Positions 46,963 to 57,248 are shown, counted from the stretch's first letter. The stretch is 64,000 bases of DNA from Sphingomonas turrisvirgatae (GCF_001721295.1 NZ_MDDS01000013.1:124001-188000), one strand, 5' to 3'. Notes: a model not told the origin generated them from the sequence alone. A program made the numbers and translations.

Positions 46963-48107
46963 TGGCGCGTCAGTTCCCGTCCGACGATCATCCGCATCAC
47001 CTGGTTGGTCCCTTCAAGGATCGAGTGAACGCGAAGGTCGCGCCAGAAACGCTCGATCGGATAGTCCATCAGATAGCCATAGCCGCCATGCAGCTGAAGC
47101 GCACGGTCGACCACGCTGCTGCCAGTATCAGTGGCGAAGCGCTTAGCCATGGCGGCGAACTTGGTCTTGTCAGGGGCGTTGGCGGTCACCTTGGCGGCGG
47201 CGAGATACAGCAGCGCGCGTGCTGCCTCCAGCTCGGTTGCCATATCGGCCAGCGTGAATTGCGTATTCTGGAATTCGGCGATCGCGGTGCCGAACTGCTT
47301 GCGATCCCTTGTATATTGGATCGCCTCGTTGAGGCAGCGCTGCGCCCCGCCGAGCGAACAGGCACCGATGTTCAGGCGGCCGCCGTCGAGGCCCATCATG
47401 GCGATGCGGAACCCCTCCCCCTCGCCGCCGACCAGGTTTTCGACCGGCACGCGGACATTGTCGAACATCACCTGTCGCGTCGGCTGGGCATGCCAGCCAA
47501 GCTTGCGCTCGTTCGCGCCGAAGCTGACGCCGGGCATGTCCTTTTCGATGGCGAGGCACGAAATGCCCTTCGGTCCGTCAACGCCGGTGCGCACCATCGT
47601 GACGTAAAGCTCGTTCTCGCCCGCGCCCGAGATGAACTGCTTGCTGCCGTTGACGATGTAGAAATCGCCGTCGCGCTTCGCCGTGGTCTTGAGCGCGGCG
47701 GCGTCGGAGCCGGACGACGGCTCGGTCAGGCAATAGCTCGCCAGCCAGTCGGCGGTGACCAGGCGCGGCAGATACTTGTCCTTCACCACCTGTGACCCGA
47801 AGCGGTCGATCATCCACGCCGCCATGTTGTGGATCGAGATGAAGGCGCTCGTCGCCGGGCAGCCAAAGGCCATCGCCTCCATGATCAGCGCGGATTCGAG
47901 GCGGCCGAGACCGATGCCGCCGCTTTGCTCGCTGACATAGATCGCGCCGAACCCAAGCTCGGCCGCGGCCTTCACCGTCTCGCGCGGGAAGATGTGCTTT
48001 TCATCCCACTCCGCGGCATTCGGCGTGATGGCATCGGCGGTGAACTTTCGCGCCATCTCCTGGATCGCGCGCTGGTCCTCGGTCAGGTCGAACTGGTCGG
48101 TCATCAT
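46959..48107 (-). CDS. Acyl-CoA dehydrogenase, probably isobutyryl-CoA dehydrogenase
   Basis: 382 aa (or 381 from the ATG at 48104). FAD-binding YCLTEPSSGSDAAALKTTA, FISGAGENELYVTMVRTG, and the catalytic Glu near the C-terminus in HSILEGTNQVMRMIVGREL. Directly abutting mmsA (no gap) and overlapping the HIBCH-type gene, so isobutyryl-CoA is the likely substrate; this is inference from context. Confidence 0.92.
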   Translation of the reverse strand: MMTDQFDLTEDQRAIQEMARKFTADAITPNAAEWDEKHIFPRETVKAAAELGFGAIYVSEQSGGIGLGRLESALIMEAMAFGCPATSAFISIHNMAAWMIDRFGSQVVKDKYLPRLVTADWLASYCLTEPSSGSDAAALKTTAKRDGDFYIVNGSKQFISGAGENELYVTMVRTGVDGPKGISCLAIEKDMPGVSFGANERKLGWHAQPTRQVMFDNVRVPVENLVGGEGEGFRIAMMGLDGGRLNIGACSLGGAQRCLNEAIQYTRDRKQFGTAIAEFQNTQFTLADMATELEAARALLYLAAAKVTANAPDKTKFAAMAKRFATDTGSSVVDRALQLHGGYGYLMDYPIERFWRDLRVHSILEGTNQVMRMIVGRELTRQ

Positions 48108-49619
48108 TTACCCCATTGTCGGGATGACGAACGCGTTGCCGCCGTCCGGCGATCCGTCTGGCCAGCGCTGCGTGATCGTCTTCACCTTGGTAAAGAACTT
48201 GACGCCCTCCATGCCGTGCTGGTTGGTGTCGCCAAAAGCGCTGCGCTTCCACCCGCCGAACGTGTGATAGGCGACCGGCACCGGGATCGGCACGTTGATG
48301 CCAACCATGCCGACGTTGACGCGCGCCGCGAACTCGCGCGCGGCGTGGCCGTTGCGGGTGAAGATCGCGACCCCATTGCCATAGGGGTGCTCGCTCGGCA
48401 GGCGCAGCGCGTCCTCGAAACTGTCGGCGCGGACCATCTGAAGCACCGGGCCGAAAATCTCTTCCTGATAGGTGCGCATCTGCGGCGTGACGCGGTCGAA
48501 CAGCGTCGGGCCGACGAAGAAGCCGTCCTCGTGCCCCTGAAGGCTGAAGCCGCGACCATCGACGACCAGTTCCGCGCCCTCTTCCACGCCCATCTGGATG
48601 TAGCTTTCGATCTTCGCCTTGTGCGCGGCAGTGACGACCGGGCCGTAATGCGCCTCGGCATCGGTCGACACGCCGACGCGCAGGCCCTGAATTGCGGGCA
48701 GCAGCTTTTCGCGCAGTGCGATGGCTGTCTTCTCACCCACCGGCACCACCACCGGCAGCGCCATGCAGCGCTCGCCCGCCGAGCCGAAGGCGGCACCCGC
48801 TAGGTCGTTGACCACCTGGTCCAGATCGGCGTCGGGCATCACAATTCCATGGTTCTTCGCCCCGCCCATCGCCTGCACGCGCTTGCCGGCATCGACGCCG
48901 CGCCGATAGACGTAATGCGCAATGTCCGACGAGCCGACGAAGCTGACCGCCTTGATCTCCGGATGGTCGAGGATCGCGTCGACCATTTCCTTGTCGCCCT
49001 GGACGACCTGCAGGATGCCCTCGGGCGCGCCGGCTTCCAGCATCAGTTCGGCAAGGCGGACGGGCACGCTGGGGTCGCGCTCGCTGGGCTTGAGGATGAA
49101 GGCGTTGCCGCAGGCGATGGCGATGCCGAACATCCACATCGGGATCATGGCGGGAAAGTTGAACGGCGTGATGCCGGCGACGACGCCGAGCGGCTGGCGC
49201 ATCGAATAGACGTCGATGCCGGGCCCTGCGCCCTGCGTATACTCGCCCTTCAGCACATGCGGGATGCCGCAGGCGAACTCGATCACCTCGAGTCCGCGCT
49301 GGATGTCGCCCTTTGCGTCGGCGATCACCTTGCCATGTTCGGAGCTGAGCAGATGCGCCAGCTCGTCCATGTGGTTTTCGATCAGCGCCTTGAACGCAAA
49401 CATCACGCGCGCGCGGCGCTGCGGGTTGGTGGCGGCCCAGCTGGGTTGCGCCCTGAGCGCATTGCCCATGGCAGCGTCGAGATCTGCCTGAACGCCCAGC
49501 GTGACCTGCGCCTGAACCTTGCCGGTATTGGGATCGAACACGTCGCTGCGGCGCGCGCCCGTGCCGGCGGTCGATGCACTGCCGATGAAGTGGGAAATCT
49601 CGCGGACGGCGGTTGCCAT
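48108..49619 (-). CDS. mmsA: CoA-acylating methylmalonate-semialdehyde dehydrogenase
   Basis: 503 aa from the ATG at 49619. Aldehyde dehydrogenase with GVVAGITPFNFPAMIPMWM, GSAGERCMALPVVV (the catalytic Cys, in the MmsA form) and the IFGPVLQMVRADSFEDAL segment. It converts methylmalonate semialdehyde to propionyl-CoA. First gene of the valine operon, divergent from a LysR gene 88 bases away. Confidence 0.95.
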   Translation of the reverse strand: MATAVREISHFIGSASTAGTGARRSDVFDPNTGKVQAQVTLGVQADLDAAMGNALRAQPSWAATNPQRRARVMFAFKALIENHMDELAHLLSSEHGKVIADAKGDIQRGLEVIEFACGIPHVLKGEYTQGAGPGIDVYSMRQPLGVVAGITPFNFPAMIPMWMFGIAIACGNAFILKPSERDPSVPVRLAELMLEAGAPEGILQVVQGDKEMVDAILDHPEIKAVSFVGSSDIAHYVYRRGVDAGKRVQAMGGAKNHGIVMPDADLDQVVNDLAGAAFGSAGERCMALPVVVPVGEKTAIALREKLLPAIQGLRVGVSTDAEAHYGPVVTAAHKAKIESYIQMGVEEGAELVVDGRGFSLQGHEDGFFVGPTLFDRVTPQMRTYQEEIFGPVLQMVRADSFEDALRLPSEHPYGNGVAIFTRNGHAAREFAARVNVGMVGINVPIPVPVAYHTFGGWKRSAFGDTNQHGMEGVKFFTKVKTITQRWPDGSPDGGNAFVIPTMG

Positions 49620-49690
49620 GTCAGACTCTCCTTTACGAACGTGATGCCGCGCCTGGTGGCATGCGGCAACCGATGGACATGCAGGCACGT

Positions 49691-49706
49691 GCTGCATATT
49701 TGCAGC
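49691..49706. promoter_or_regulatory. Perfect inverted repeat in the mmsA-LysR gap, candidate LysR operator
   Basis: GCTGCA TATT TGCAGC forms a perfect 6-bp inverted repeat ending one base before the LysR start codon. LysR-type regulators bind dyads with a T-N11-A core in divergent promoters and repress themselves. The position fits autoregulation, and the 88-bp gap must also hold the mmsA promoter. Confidence 0.4.
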
Positions 49707-49707
49707 T

Positions 49708-50586
49708 ATGGACTGGAGCGATTTGCCGATCTTCCTCGCTGTGGCGCGTAACGGCCAACTGGCCAAGGCCGCGCAGGCCCTTGAGATCGACGCCACCACC
49801 GCCGGGCGGCGGTTGCGGCGGCTGGAGAAATCGCTTGGCGAGCGGTTGTTCGAGCAGGGTCCAGATGGACAGACGCTGACGCCCGCCGGCGAACGATTGC
49901 TGACCCACGCGCGCGAGATGGAGCGGGCCGCCGCCGCGATGCGCCATCCCGAGCAGGGCGGACCCGTGCGTGGCACGGTTCGGGTCAGCGTATCCGAAGG
50001 GTTCGGCACCTGGTTCGTCAGCCGACATCTCGGCACCCTTGCCGACGCGCATCCCGGCCTGTCGGTCGACCTGGTCGCGTCGAGCGGTTTCCTGAGCCCA
50101 TCGCGACGCGAAACGGACATCGCCGTGCTGCTGGCCCGTCCCCGCCGTGGGCCGCTGATCACGCGCAAGCTCGCCGATTATGGGCTGCGGCTGTACGCTT
50201 CCCGCGACTATCTGGCGAACAGCCCACCGCTCGATACCGCTGGCGATCTTCGCCAGCACCGGCTGATCGGCTATGTGCCCGACATCCTCTATGCACCGGA
50301 ACTTCGTTATCTCGACGAGATACCGGGCGCGCATGAGCCGCAGTTGCGATCGTCCAGCATCAACGCGCAGTTCCGCATGGCGACCTATGGCGCGGGGGTG
50401 GCGGTCCTGCCCTGCTTCATTGGCGATTCCAGTTCCGCACTTGCGCGCGTGCTGCCCGACATCGTGCTGCGCCGCAGCTTCTGGCTGGTGACGCATGAGG
50501 AGACGCGGCACTTCGCGCAGGTCGAGGCATTCGTCGAGTGGCTGACGGCACTGGCGGCGCGGCACCGGGGCGAGTTGGAAGGCTAG
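49708..50586 (+). CDS. LysR-family transcriptional regulator
   Basis: 292 aa. N-terminal winged helix (residues 1-65: FLAVARNGQLAKAAQALEI, TAGRRLRRLEKSLGERLFEQ) and a LysR substrate domain from about residue 88. Divergent from mmsA, so it likely controls valine catabolism, although the ligand is unknown. Its TAG overlaps the bioA TAG in a shared CTAG (50583-50586). Confidence 0.92.
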   Translation: MDWSDLPIFLAVARNGQLAKAAQALEIDATTAGRRLRRLEKSLGERLFEQGPDGQTLTPAGERLLTHAREMERAAAAMRHPEQGGPVRGTVRVSVSEGFGTWFVSRHLGTLADAHPGLSVDLVASSGFLSPSRRETDIAVLLARPRRGPLITRKLADYGLRLYASRDYLANSPPLDTAGDLRQHRLIGYVPDILYAPELRYLDEIPGAHEPQLRSSSINAQFRMATYGAGVAVLPCFIGDSSSALARVLPDIVLRRSFWLVTHEETRHFAQVEAFVEWLTALAARHRGELEG

Positions 50587-51821
50587 AGCGCCAGCGCCTG
50601 GTCGATCACGGCATAGATGCGCGCGAGATCGTCGTCGGAGATACAGTAAGGCGGCATGACATAGACGGTATTGCCGAGCGGTCGGAGCAGCACCTCGCGC
50701 TCGCGGAAGAAGTTCAGCAGTCGAGGTCCAAGATCGGACAGGTAGCTGCCTGATCGATCCTGAAACTCCATTGCCACAACTGTTCCGATCTGACGGAGAT
50801 TGTTTACTTTTCCTGCCAGGGTTTGCGCCTGAACGGCCTGGCGGCGCGTGAGATCGGCGATCCGGTCGAGCACCGGTTCGTCGCGCCAGATGGCGAGGTT
50901 CGCGGCGGCCGCAGCGCAGGCGATCGGGTTGGCGGTGTAGCTCGACGAATGGAAGAACATCGTCGCCCGATCGGTCGAGCGATGGCTTTCGAAAATGTCG
51001 GGCGTAGCCATGGTGACGGCGAGCGGCAGCGATCCCCCAGTCAGCCCCTTGGACAGGCAGAGCAGGTCGGGCACGACCCCGGCCTGTTCGCAGGCAAGCA
51101 GCGTGCCGGTGCGGCCCCAGCCCGTCATCACTTCATCCGCGACGAACAGCACGCCGTGTGCCGCGCAAAGCTGACGCAGGTCCCTGAGCACCGAGGGAGC
51201 ATAGATCCGCATGCCGCCTGCGCCGAGCAATAGCGGTTCGACGATGAGTGCGGCCGGACGATCCGCGCAGAGGCGCTCGAATATGTCGAGTGTCGCCTGT
51301 TCGGCGCCTGGCTCCGGGAACGGGATGACGTCCACGTCGAAGAGCAGCGGCGTATAACTGCGATTGAAGACGCCACGCGCGCCGACCGACATCGCGCCGA
51401 TCGTGTCGCCGTGATAGCTGCCCTCCATCACCACGATGCGGTGACGGTCTTCGCCACGATTGGCGAAATGGCCGAGCGCCATCTTGAGCGCGACTTCGAC
51501 GCTGGTCGACCCGCTGTCGGAGAAGAAGACATGGTCGAGCGGGCGCGGCATCATCGCTACGAGGTCGCGCGCGACGGTCTCGGCCGGCTCGTGCGTCCAG
51601 CCGGCAAAGATCAGTTGGTCGAGCGTGCTCGCCTGCTGCCGGATCGCGGCCATGATGCGGGGGTGACAATGGCCATGGGTGGTCACCCACCAGGACGAGA
51701 TCGCGTCGATGACCCGCCGTCCATCGGCGGTGAACAGCGCCGCACCCTCTGCATGCGTGACCAGCGGCACCGGCTCGTTCAGGCCATGCTGAGTAAACGG
51801 GTGCCAGACCGGCGACGTCAC
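50583..51821 (-). CDS. bioA: Adenosylmethionine-8-amino-7-oxononanoate aminotransferase
   Basis: 412 aa, PLP class III aminotransferase with the BioA opening [36 protein letters not shown] and the PLP Lys in CLSKGLTGG. Converts KAPA to DAPA in biotin synthesis. GTG start overlapping the bioD stop. Confidence 0.95.
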   Translation of the reverse strand: MTSPVWHPFTQHGLNEPVPLVTHAEGAALFTADGRRVIDAISSWWVTTHGHCHPRIMAAIRQQASTLDQLIFAGWTHEPAETVARDLVAMMPRPLDHVFFSDSGSTSVEVALKMALGHFANRGEDRHRIVVMEGSYHGDTIGAMSVGARGVFNRSYTPLLFDVDVIPFPEPGAEQATLDIFERLCADRPAALIVEPLLLGAGGMRIYAPSVLRDLRQLCAAHGVLFVADEVMTGWGRTGTLLACEQAGVVPDLLCLSKGLTGGSLPLAVTMATPDIFESHRSTDRATMFFHSSSYTANPIACAAAAANLAIWRDEPVLDRIADLTRRQAVQAQTLAGKVNNLRQIGTVVAMEFQDRSGSYLSDLGPRLLNFFREREVLLRPLGNTVYVMPPYCISDDDLARIYAVIDQALAL

Positions 51822-52414
51822 AGGCCGTCCAGGTCGAGTGCGGCGGCCGCGCCCTGAAGCGATTGCGGCGTCAGCGGATCGAGCACCGGCAGACGGCCGA
51901 GCGAGCGAACCTGGCCGATGACGCAGATCGTCGCCTGACTGTCGAGCACCTCTTCGCCCACGAACAAAAAGCCGGCGATCGGCACCTGTCGTGCGCGCAA
52001 GGCCTCGATCGTCAGCAAGCTGTGATTGATCGTCCCGAGCGCAGTGCGCGCGACGATCACGGTCGGCAGCTGCCAGCGCGCGAACAGATCGGCGTAGAGG
52101 AGCTCGCGCGTGACCGGCACCAACGCGCCGCCCGCCCCCTCGATCACCACGCGCCCGGCGGGCGGGTTCAGGGAAGCCGGGTCGATGACGATGCCATCGA
52201 TCTCGGCAGCGCGATGCGGGGAACAGGGGGTGTTGAGGCGATAGGCTTCGGGAAACACCTGTGCCCCGGACAATTGGGCCACGGTCGCCGTATCGCTGCC
52301 GTCATCGAACCCAGCCTGGATCGGCTTCCAATAGCTTGCGCCCAGGCGCCAGGCGAGCGCGGCCGAGGCGACGGTCTTGCCGACGCCGGTATCGGTTCCT
52401 GTCACGACGATCAT
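51818..52414 (-). CDS. bioD: Dethiobiotin synthase
   Basis: 198 aa P-loop ligase with the N-terminal [10 protein letters not shown] and the [13 protein letters not shown] segment. Closes the ureido ring of dethiobiotin from DAPA and CO2. It overlaps bioF (ATGA) and bioA (GTGA). Somewhat shorter than E. coli BioD (225 aa). Confidence 0.95.
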   Translation of the reverse strand: MIVVTGTDTGVGKTVASAALAWRLGASYWKPIQAGFDDGSDTATVAQLSGAQVFPEAYRLNTPCSPHRAAEIDGIVIDPASLNPPAGRVVIEGAGGALVPVTRELLYADLFARWQLPTVIVARTALGTINHSLLTIEALRARQVPIAGFLFVGEEVLDSQATICVIGQVRSLGRLPVLDPLTPQSLQGAAAALDLDGL

Positions 52415-53520
52415 GCCAGCGCCTCGGCCAGCGCATCGATATCGGCATGGGTGGCGTTCAGCGTCAGCGAGATGCGCAGTCGGGACGTGCCGGGCGCGAC
52501 AGTCGGCGGACGGATGCCGCGCACGTCGAAGCCGCGCGCCTGAACCGCGGCGGCGCGGGCCATGGTTGCGGTGTCTTCGCCAATGACGAGCGGCAGGATC
52601 TGCGAGCCGGTCGGCTTGACGCCTAGCGGGGCAAGCACCCGCTCGGCATGGGCGATCAGCGCGGCGAGCCGGTCGCGGCGCGCCGGTTCGTCCTGCACGA
52701 TCCGCAACGCGGCGCGAACCGCAGCCGCCATCAACGGCGATGGCGCCGTCGAGAAGATGAAAGGGCGCGCGCGGTTGACCAGGAAGTCAATGAAGATGCG
52801 CGGCCCGGTGACCAGCGCACCTTCGCAGCCCAGCGCCTTGCCGCAGGTGTGCAGCGTGATGACGTTAGAGCGCCCCTCCAGCGAAGCGGCGATGCCGCGT
52901 CCACCTTCCCCCCACACGCCGGTGGCATGCGCTTCGTCGATCAGCAGCATGGCGTCGTGGCGATCGGCGATGTCGGCCAACGCCGCCACATCCGCAACAT
53001 CGCCATCCATCGAATAGAGGCTCTCGACCGCGATCCATGGCGTGCCCGTGCCGCCGTCAGCTCGCCAGCGCAGGATCGTATCCTCGATGGCTTGCGCGTC
53101 GTTATGGCCGGCAGCGACGGCATGCGCGCGCGCGAGGCGCAGCCCGTCGTGCATGCTGGCATGGACCAGCGCATCGTGAACGATCAGATCGCCTGGCTGC
53201 GGCAACGTCGCCAGCAGCGCGACGTTCGCGGCAAAGCCGGTCGAGAAGAACAGCGCCGCCTCGCTGCCGAACATTGCTGCCGCTTCGGTCTCCAGCATCT
53301 CGATCTCGGGATCGTTGCCGCGCAGCAGACGCGATCCGCCCGATCCGATCGCCACGCCCTGCCCGATTGCGTCGCTCACCGCGTCGCGCAGCCGCTGGTC
53401 GCCGGCAAGGCCCAGATAATCGTTGGAGGCGAAGTCGATGCCGGTGCGCGGGGTCAGGCTGCGATAGCGGCCAGCGGCACGCAGCCGCTCAAGATCCTGA
53501 TGGTGAAAGGCGCCGGTCAC
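52411..53520 (-). CDS. bioF: 8-amino-7-oxononanoate synthase
   Basis: 369 aa alpha-oxoamine synthase: [15 protein letters not shown], the [13 protein letters not shown] segment, the PLP Asp in [18 protein letters not shown] and the Lys in [12 protein letters not shown]. Condenses pimeloyl-ACP with alanine. The start is GTG, overlapping the CoA ester lyase stop. No bioB, bioC or bioH is in the window. Confidence 0.95.
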   Translation of the reverse strand: MTGAFHHQDLERLRAAGRYRSLTPRTGIDFASNDYLGLAGDQRLRDAVSDAIGQGVAIGSGGSRLLRGNDPEIEMLETEAAAMFGSEAALFFSTGFAANVALLATLPQPGDLIVHDALVHASMHDGLRLARAHAVAAGHNDAQAIEDTILRWRADGGTGTPWIAVESLYSMDGDVADVAALADIADRHDAMLLIDEAHATGVWGEGGRGIAASLEGRSNVITLHTCGKALGCEGALVTGPRIFIDFLVNRARPFIFSTAPSPLMAAAVRAALRIVQDEPARRDRLAALIAHAERVLAPLGVKPTGSQILPLVIGEDTATMARAAAVQARGFDVRGIRPPTVAPGTSRLRISLTLNATHADIDALAEALA

Positions 53521-54353
53521 GCCGCCCCTGCGCGCGCGAGCAGCGCCCGCGCCTGCTTGAGGTGCGGCGCGTCGATCATCTTGCCGTCCAGTTGCAGCGC
53601 GCCTGCGTCCGGATTGGCGGCAAAGGCGGCGACGATGCGCCGTGCCTGATCAATCGCCGCCTCGCTCGGCGTGAAGGCGCGGTTGATGACGTCCACCTGT
53701 GCCGGATGGATCGCCATCATGCCGGTAAAGCCGTCACGCAGCGCCCTGCCGCAATAGCGTTCGAGTCCCTCGAGGTCGCGAAAATCGGGATAGACCGTCT
53801 CGATCGGCGCGACGCCGGCCGCATGTGCCCCGAACAGCGTCAGCGCGCGAACCATCTCGTAAGGCGGCGTGTAGCTGCCGTCGCTCTCACGCGAGGATAT
53901 GGCGCCGATCGCTGCGGGGAGGTCTTCCGCGCCCCAGGTAAGCCCGGACAAGCGCGGCGAGCAGCCTGCATAGCTGCCAAGGCCGAAGATCGCGGCCGGC
54001 GTTTCGGTCGCGATCGGCAGGATGCGGGCACTGACACCCGCCAGCATCGCGTCCAGCCGCGCCACGTTCTCACCAGACTGCGCCTTGGGCAGCACGATGC
54101 CGTCGGCGCCCTGTGCGGCGGCGAGATCGTCGGCAACCATGCCGGAGTCGAGCGGATTGATCCGCACCCACCGTCCGACGCCGGGATGCGGCCGTGCCAG
54201 GAACGCCGTGACCGCCTGACGCGCCTGCGGCTTCGCAGCGGGCGTGACCGAATCCTCAAGGTCCAGGATCAGTGCATCGGCGCCGCTTGCCAGCGCCTTG
54301 TCCATGCGATCCGGACGGTCAGCCGGAACGAACAGCAGCGATCGCAGACGCAT
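53517..54353 (-). CDS. HpcH/HpaI aldolase / citrate lyase beta-like CoA ester lyase
   Basis: 278 aa from the ATG at 54353 with gggaggg just upstream. TIM-barrel CitE-like fold: RSLLFVPADRPDRM, ALILDLEDSV, VRINPLDSGM, GLTWGAEDL and GFTGMMAIHPAQV. Such enzymes cleave malyl-CoA, methylmalyl-CoA or citramalyl-CoA. First gene of a four-gene coupled operon with bioF, bioD and bioA; a biotin role would be new and is not shown by sequence. Confidence 0.88.
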   Translation of the reverse strand: MRLRSLLFVPADRPDRMDKALASGADALILDLEDSVTPAAKPQARQAVTAFLARPHPGVGRWVRINPLDSGMVADDLAAAQGADGIVLPKAQSGENVARLDAMLAGVSARILPIATETPAAIFGLGSYAGCSPRLSGLTWGAEDLPAAIGAISSRESDGSYTPPYEMVRALTLFGAHAAGVAPIETVYPDFRDLEGLERYCGRALRDGFTGMMAIHPAQVDVINRAFTPSEAAIDQARRIVAAFAANPDAGALQLDGKMIDAPHLKQARALLARAGAA

Positions 54354-54446
54354 GGGCCCTCCCGTGCCTTGGCCCGGCACCATGCGGGGCGGCGTTCCCG
54401 TATCCAGCATGACGCGGCGAGGCAATATGCGCTCCGCGCGCGGCGC

Positions 54447-57248
54447 TCAGCCAAGGTCGCGCAAGGCGGCAACCAGATCGGCCTGCACGAACGGCTTGCT
54501 GAGCCGCGGCAGGCTGTCGTCGATGTCCCCGGCATCGGCATAGCCCGAGATGATCAGCAGTCGAATGCCCGGCAGCCGTTCGCGCAGCTGCAGCGCGAGC
54601 GAGGAGCCGGTCATTCCCGGCATGAGATGATCCGTGACCAGCAGATCGGGCCTCATCCCGGCATCGACTTGATCAAGCGCCGCCGCTGCCGATGCGGCGC
54701 AGGTCACGGTAAGCCCGATGTCGCGCAACATCTGCGCAGCGGAGTCGCGGACCAGTTCGTCATCGTCCACCAACAGGACGGTGCCGCTGAACGCATGCGC
54801 TTCGTCAGCTTCTGCCCCGCCAGCGCCCGATTGTGCCGCATCCACGCTTTCCGGAAGCCACAGCATGATCTGCGTGCCCGCCCCTGGTTGACTGTCGATC
54901 GTCAGCGCACCGCCCAGCTGCGCGGCGAGGCCATGCGCCATGGACAGTCCGAGCCCCGTTCCCTGCCCCACGCCTTTGGTCGAAAAGAACGGTTCGATCG
55001 CGCGGCGCTGTGTTTCCTGATCCATGCCCACGCCAGTGTCGGCGACGCACAGGCAGATGTAGCGGCCCGCGCCGAGTTCGCGCATGTCCCCCTCGCCGAT
55101 CACGGCATGAGACACGCCGATCCGCAGCTGCCCGCCCTGCGGCATCGCGTCGCGGGCGTTCACGGCAAGGTTCAGCAACGCCATTTCAAGTTGGTTGGCA
55201 TCCGCGGTGGCCGCGGGCACGCCAGCGGGGGCGTCGACCGCCACCTTGATCTGCGGGCCGATCGTGCTTGAGATGAGGTCGGCCATGCTTCGCACCAGTT
55301 CGCTGACATCGACCGGCGCGATCTGCAGCGGCTGCCGGCGGGCGAAGGACAGCAGCCGCTGGATCAGCGTACGGGCGCGCTCGGCCGATTGCAGCGCACC
55401 GGCGACGAACCTGCGATCGCGCTCGTCCACGACGCCCTTGCGGTGGAGCCGGTCGAGCGAACCGAGGATAGGGGTCAGCAGATTGTTGAAGTCGTGCGCA
55501 ACACCGCCGGTCAGCTGGCCGATCGCCTCCATCTTCTGTGCCTGCCGCAGCGCCTCTTCGGCCGCAACCTGGCGTGTCACGTCGCGGCTGGATGCGACGA
55601 TTCGAGTGACCCGGCCCTCCTCCGACAACGGTACCAGGGTGGTGTCCCAGTGGCGCGGCTCGCCCCCGACCACGAACGAGTGGCGATAATGGGCGATTTC
55701 ACGAGTCTGGACGATGTGACGATAGGCCCGAACCATTCGCTGCGCGATGCGGGGTGGCAGGCATTGCTGAAGGCGCTTGCCACGGATCGCGTCGAGCCTC
55801 ACGCCCAATGCAGCCTCGTGAGCCGGGTTCATCTGCTCGATCAGGAATTCGCCGTCGACGCCGACTGCAATGACTGAGAGCGGATCGGGCGTATGTTCGA
55901 AATAGGCGCGGTACAGCGCATCGGCGGCGCGACGGCCCGCCTCCGCCCGCTGCAACTCGCGCGTGCGCTGCTCGACGCGCATCTCCAGACTGGCGTTGAG
56001 TTCGCGCAGCTGATCCTCGACCGCGCTGCGTTCGATCACCAGCCGGACGCGCTCTGCGATCTCCTCCATGAAGCTGATCTCATCGGCCCGCCAGTGGCGC
56101 GGCTTGCGATCGTTGAGATAGACGATCGTGCGCAGCCGCCCGCCGCGCACGAACGGCACCACCAGGATTGCCCGTGTGTCCACCTCGCGCGCCGTCGCCT
56201 GCGTACGGCTCTCGTCGCTAAGGTCAGATGCAAACAGGTCGCCGATCGCCACCGTCCGACCCGCCGTGAGCGCAGCGACGATCTTTGGCCCGAACGCGGC
56301 GGCGGGAAAGCGGCCGAGCAGCGGCGGCGCGCTGCCGTCGGTCCAGCAAGTGCTGTAATCGAACACGTCCTCCAGCGGGTCGAGGTCGCCGAAGCCGGTT
56401 CTGGTCACGCCGAAATGCGCGCCCATCAACGCCGCAACCTCCGGCAGCGCCACCTCTGCGCTGCGCCCGCGCAGAATGTCGGCCACCTGCAATCGCAGGG
56501 CAATCCGCGCCTCGCGCCGCGCGGCACGCTGGAACACCCGTTCAAGCTGCGCCGCGCCGAGCGAGAGGAGCAAGATGAGGCTGGTGAGAAAGCTGATCGT
56601 GATCGCCAGATAGGTCTGGCCGACGCTGGCAAGTCCCTGCGCATCGTCCATGCCCGCCATCGTGAACGTCGCGGCGTACATGCCCGCATAGTGCATGCCG
56701 GCGATCGCCGCGCCCATCACCACCGCCGCTGCGATCCGCTGGGGCAGCTTGCGGTCGCGCGACGCCAGCCACACTGCCGCAGTGGCCGCGACCAGCGCGA
56801 TGACGATCGAGATCGCGACCCATACCGGATCGTAGCGTAGCGCTGCCGGCATGCGCATCGCTGCCATGCCAAGGTAATGCATCCCGACGACCCCGGTCGC
56901 AATCAGCGCGCCGGCCAGCGCGGTGCGGGCGGGCGTGACCTGCTGCCAGTTCAGGGTCGCCAGGCCAGCGCCGGTAAAGCCGATGGCAAGGGCGAGCGAA
57001 AGCAGCGTCGGCCCAACGTCATAGCTGATGGTCATGCCCGGCATGCTGAACGCCAGCATCGCGACGAAATGCATGGCCCAGATACCGCCGCCCAGCGTCA
57101 CCGCCGCCGCGCCGAGCCACACGCGGCGCGCCCGCTGCCGCGATGCCCGAATACGGCCCGCGAGGCTCAGCGCGGTATAGGAGGCGAAGATCGCGATACC
57201 GATCGACAGGGCGACCAGAAAGTCGTCGTGCGCGCCGGTCATGATCAT
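54447..57248 (-). CDS. MHYT-domain hybrid histidine kinase
   Basis: 933 aa from the ATG at 57248 (or 57242). Seven membrane helices form an MHYT sensor (residues about 1-235) with the repeated WAMHFVAM, GVVGMHYLGMAAM and IAGMHYAGM motifs thought to bind a metal or gas. Then GAF (about 285-400), coiled coil and PAS (about 450-575), HisKA with His584 in GGVAHDFNNLL, HATPase with GTGLGLSMAHGL (about 768), and a C-terminal receiver with Asp869 in LLVTDHLMPGMTG. The target is unknown. Divergent from a secreted propeller gene, 262 bases away. Confidence 0.92.
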   Translation of the reverse strand: MIMTGAHDDFLVALSIGIAIFASYTALSLAGRIRASRQRARRVWLGAAAVTLGGGIWAMHFVAMLAFSMPGMTISYDVGPTLLSLALAIGFTGAGLATLNWQQVTPARTALAGALIATGVVGMHYLGMAAMRMPAALRYDPVWVAISIVIALVAATAAVWLASRDRKLPQRIAAAVVMGAAIAGMHYAGMYAATFTMAGMDDAQGLASVGQTYLAITISFLTSLILLLSLGAAQLERVFQRAARREARIALRLQVADILRGRSAEVALPEVAALMGAHFGVTRTGFGDLDPLEDVFDYSTCWTDGSAPPLLGRFPAAAFGPKIVAALTAGRTVAIGDLFASDLSDESRTQATAREVDTRAILVVPFVRGGRLRTIVYLNDRKPRHWRADEISFMEEIAERVRLVIERSAVEDQLRELNASLEMRVEQRTRELQRAEAGRRAADALYRAYFEHTPDPLSVIAVGVDGEFLIEQMNPAHEAALGVRLDAIRGKRLQQCLPPRIAQRMVRAYRHIVQTREIAHYRHSFVVGGEPRHWDTTLVPLSEEGRVTRIVASSRDVTRQVAAEEALRQAQKMEAIGQLTGGVAHDFNNLLTPILGSLDRLHRKGVVDERDRRFVAGALQSAERARTLIQRLLSFARRQPLQIAPVDVSELVRSMADLISSTIGPQIKVAVDAPAGVPAATADANQLEMALLNLAVNARDAMPQGGQLRIGVSHAVIGEGDMRELGAGRYICLCVADTGVGMDQETQRRAIEPFFSTKGVGQGTGLGLSMAHGLAAQLGGALTIDSQPGAGTQIMLWLPESVDAAQSGAGGAEADEAHAFSGTVLLVDDDELVRDSAAQMLRDIGLTVTCAASAAAALDQVDAGMRPDLLVTDHLMPGMTGSSLALQLRERLPGIRLLIISGYADAGDIDDSLPRLSKPFVQADLVAALRDLG

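Noticed and set aside
48108-50168. A longer mmsA reading (686 aa) reaching into the LysR gene
   Set aside because: The extra N-terminus overlaps the divergent LysR gene and does not resemble aldehyde dehydrogenases; the ATG at 49619 gives the normal 503 aa.
53037-55271. A 744-codon open frame on the plus strand
   Set aside because: It is antisense to bioF, the CoA lyase and the hybrid kinase, with no recognisable domain; long open antisense frames are normal at this base composition.
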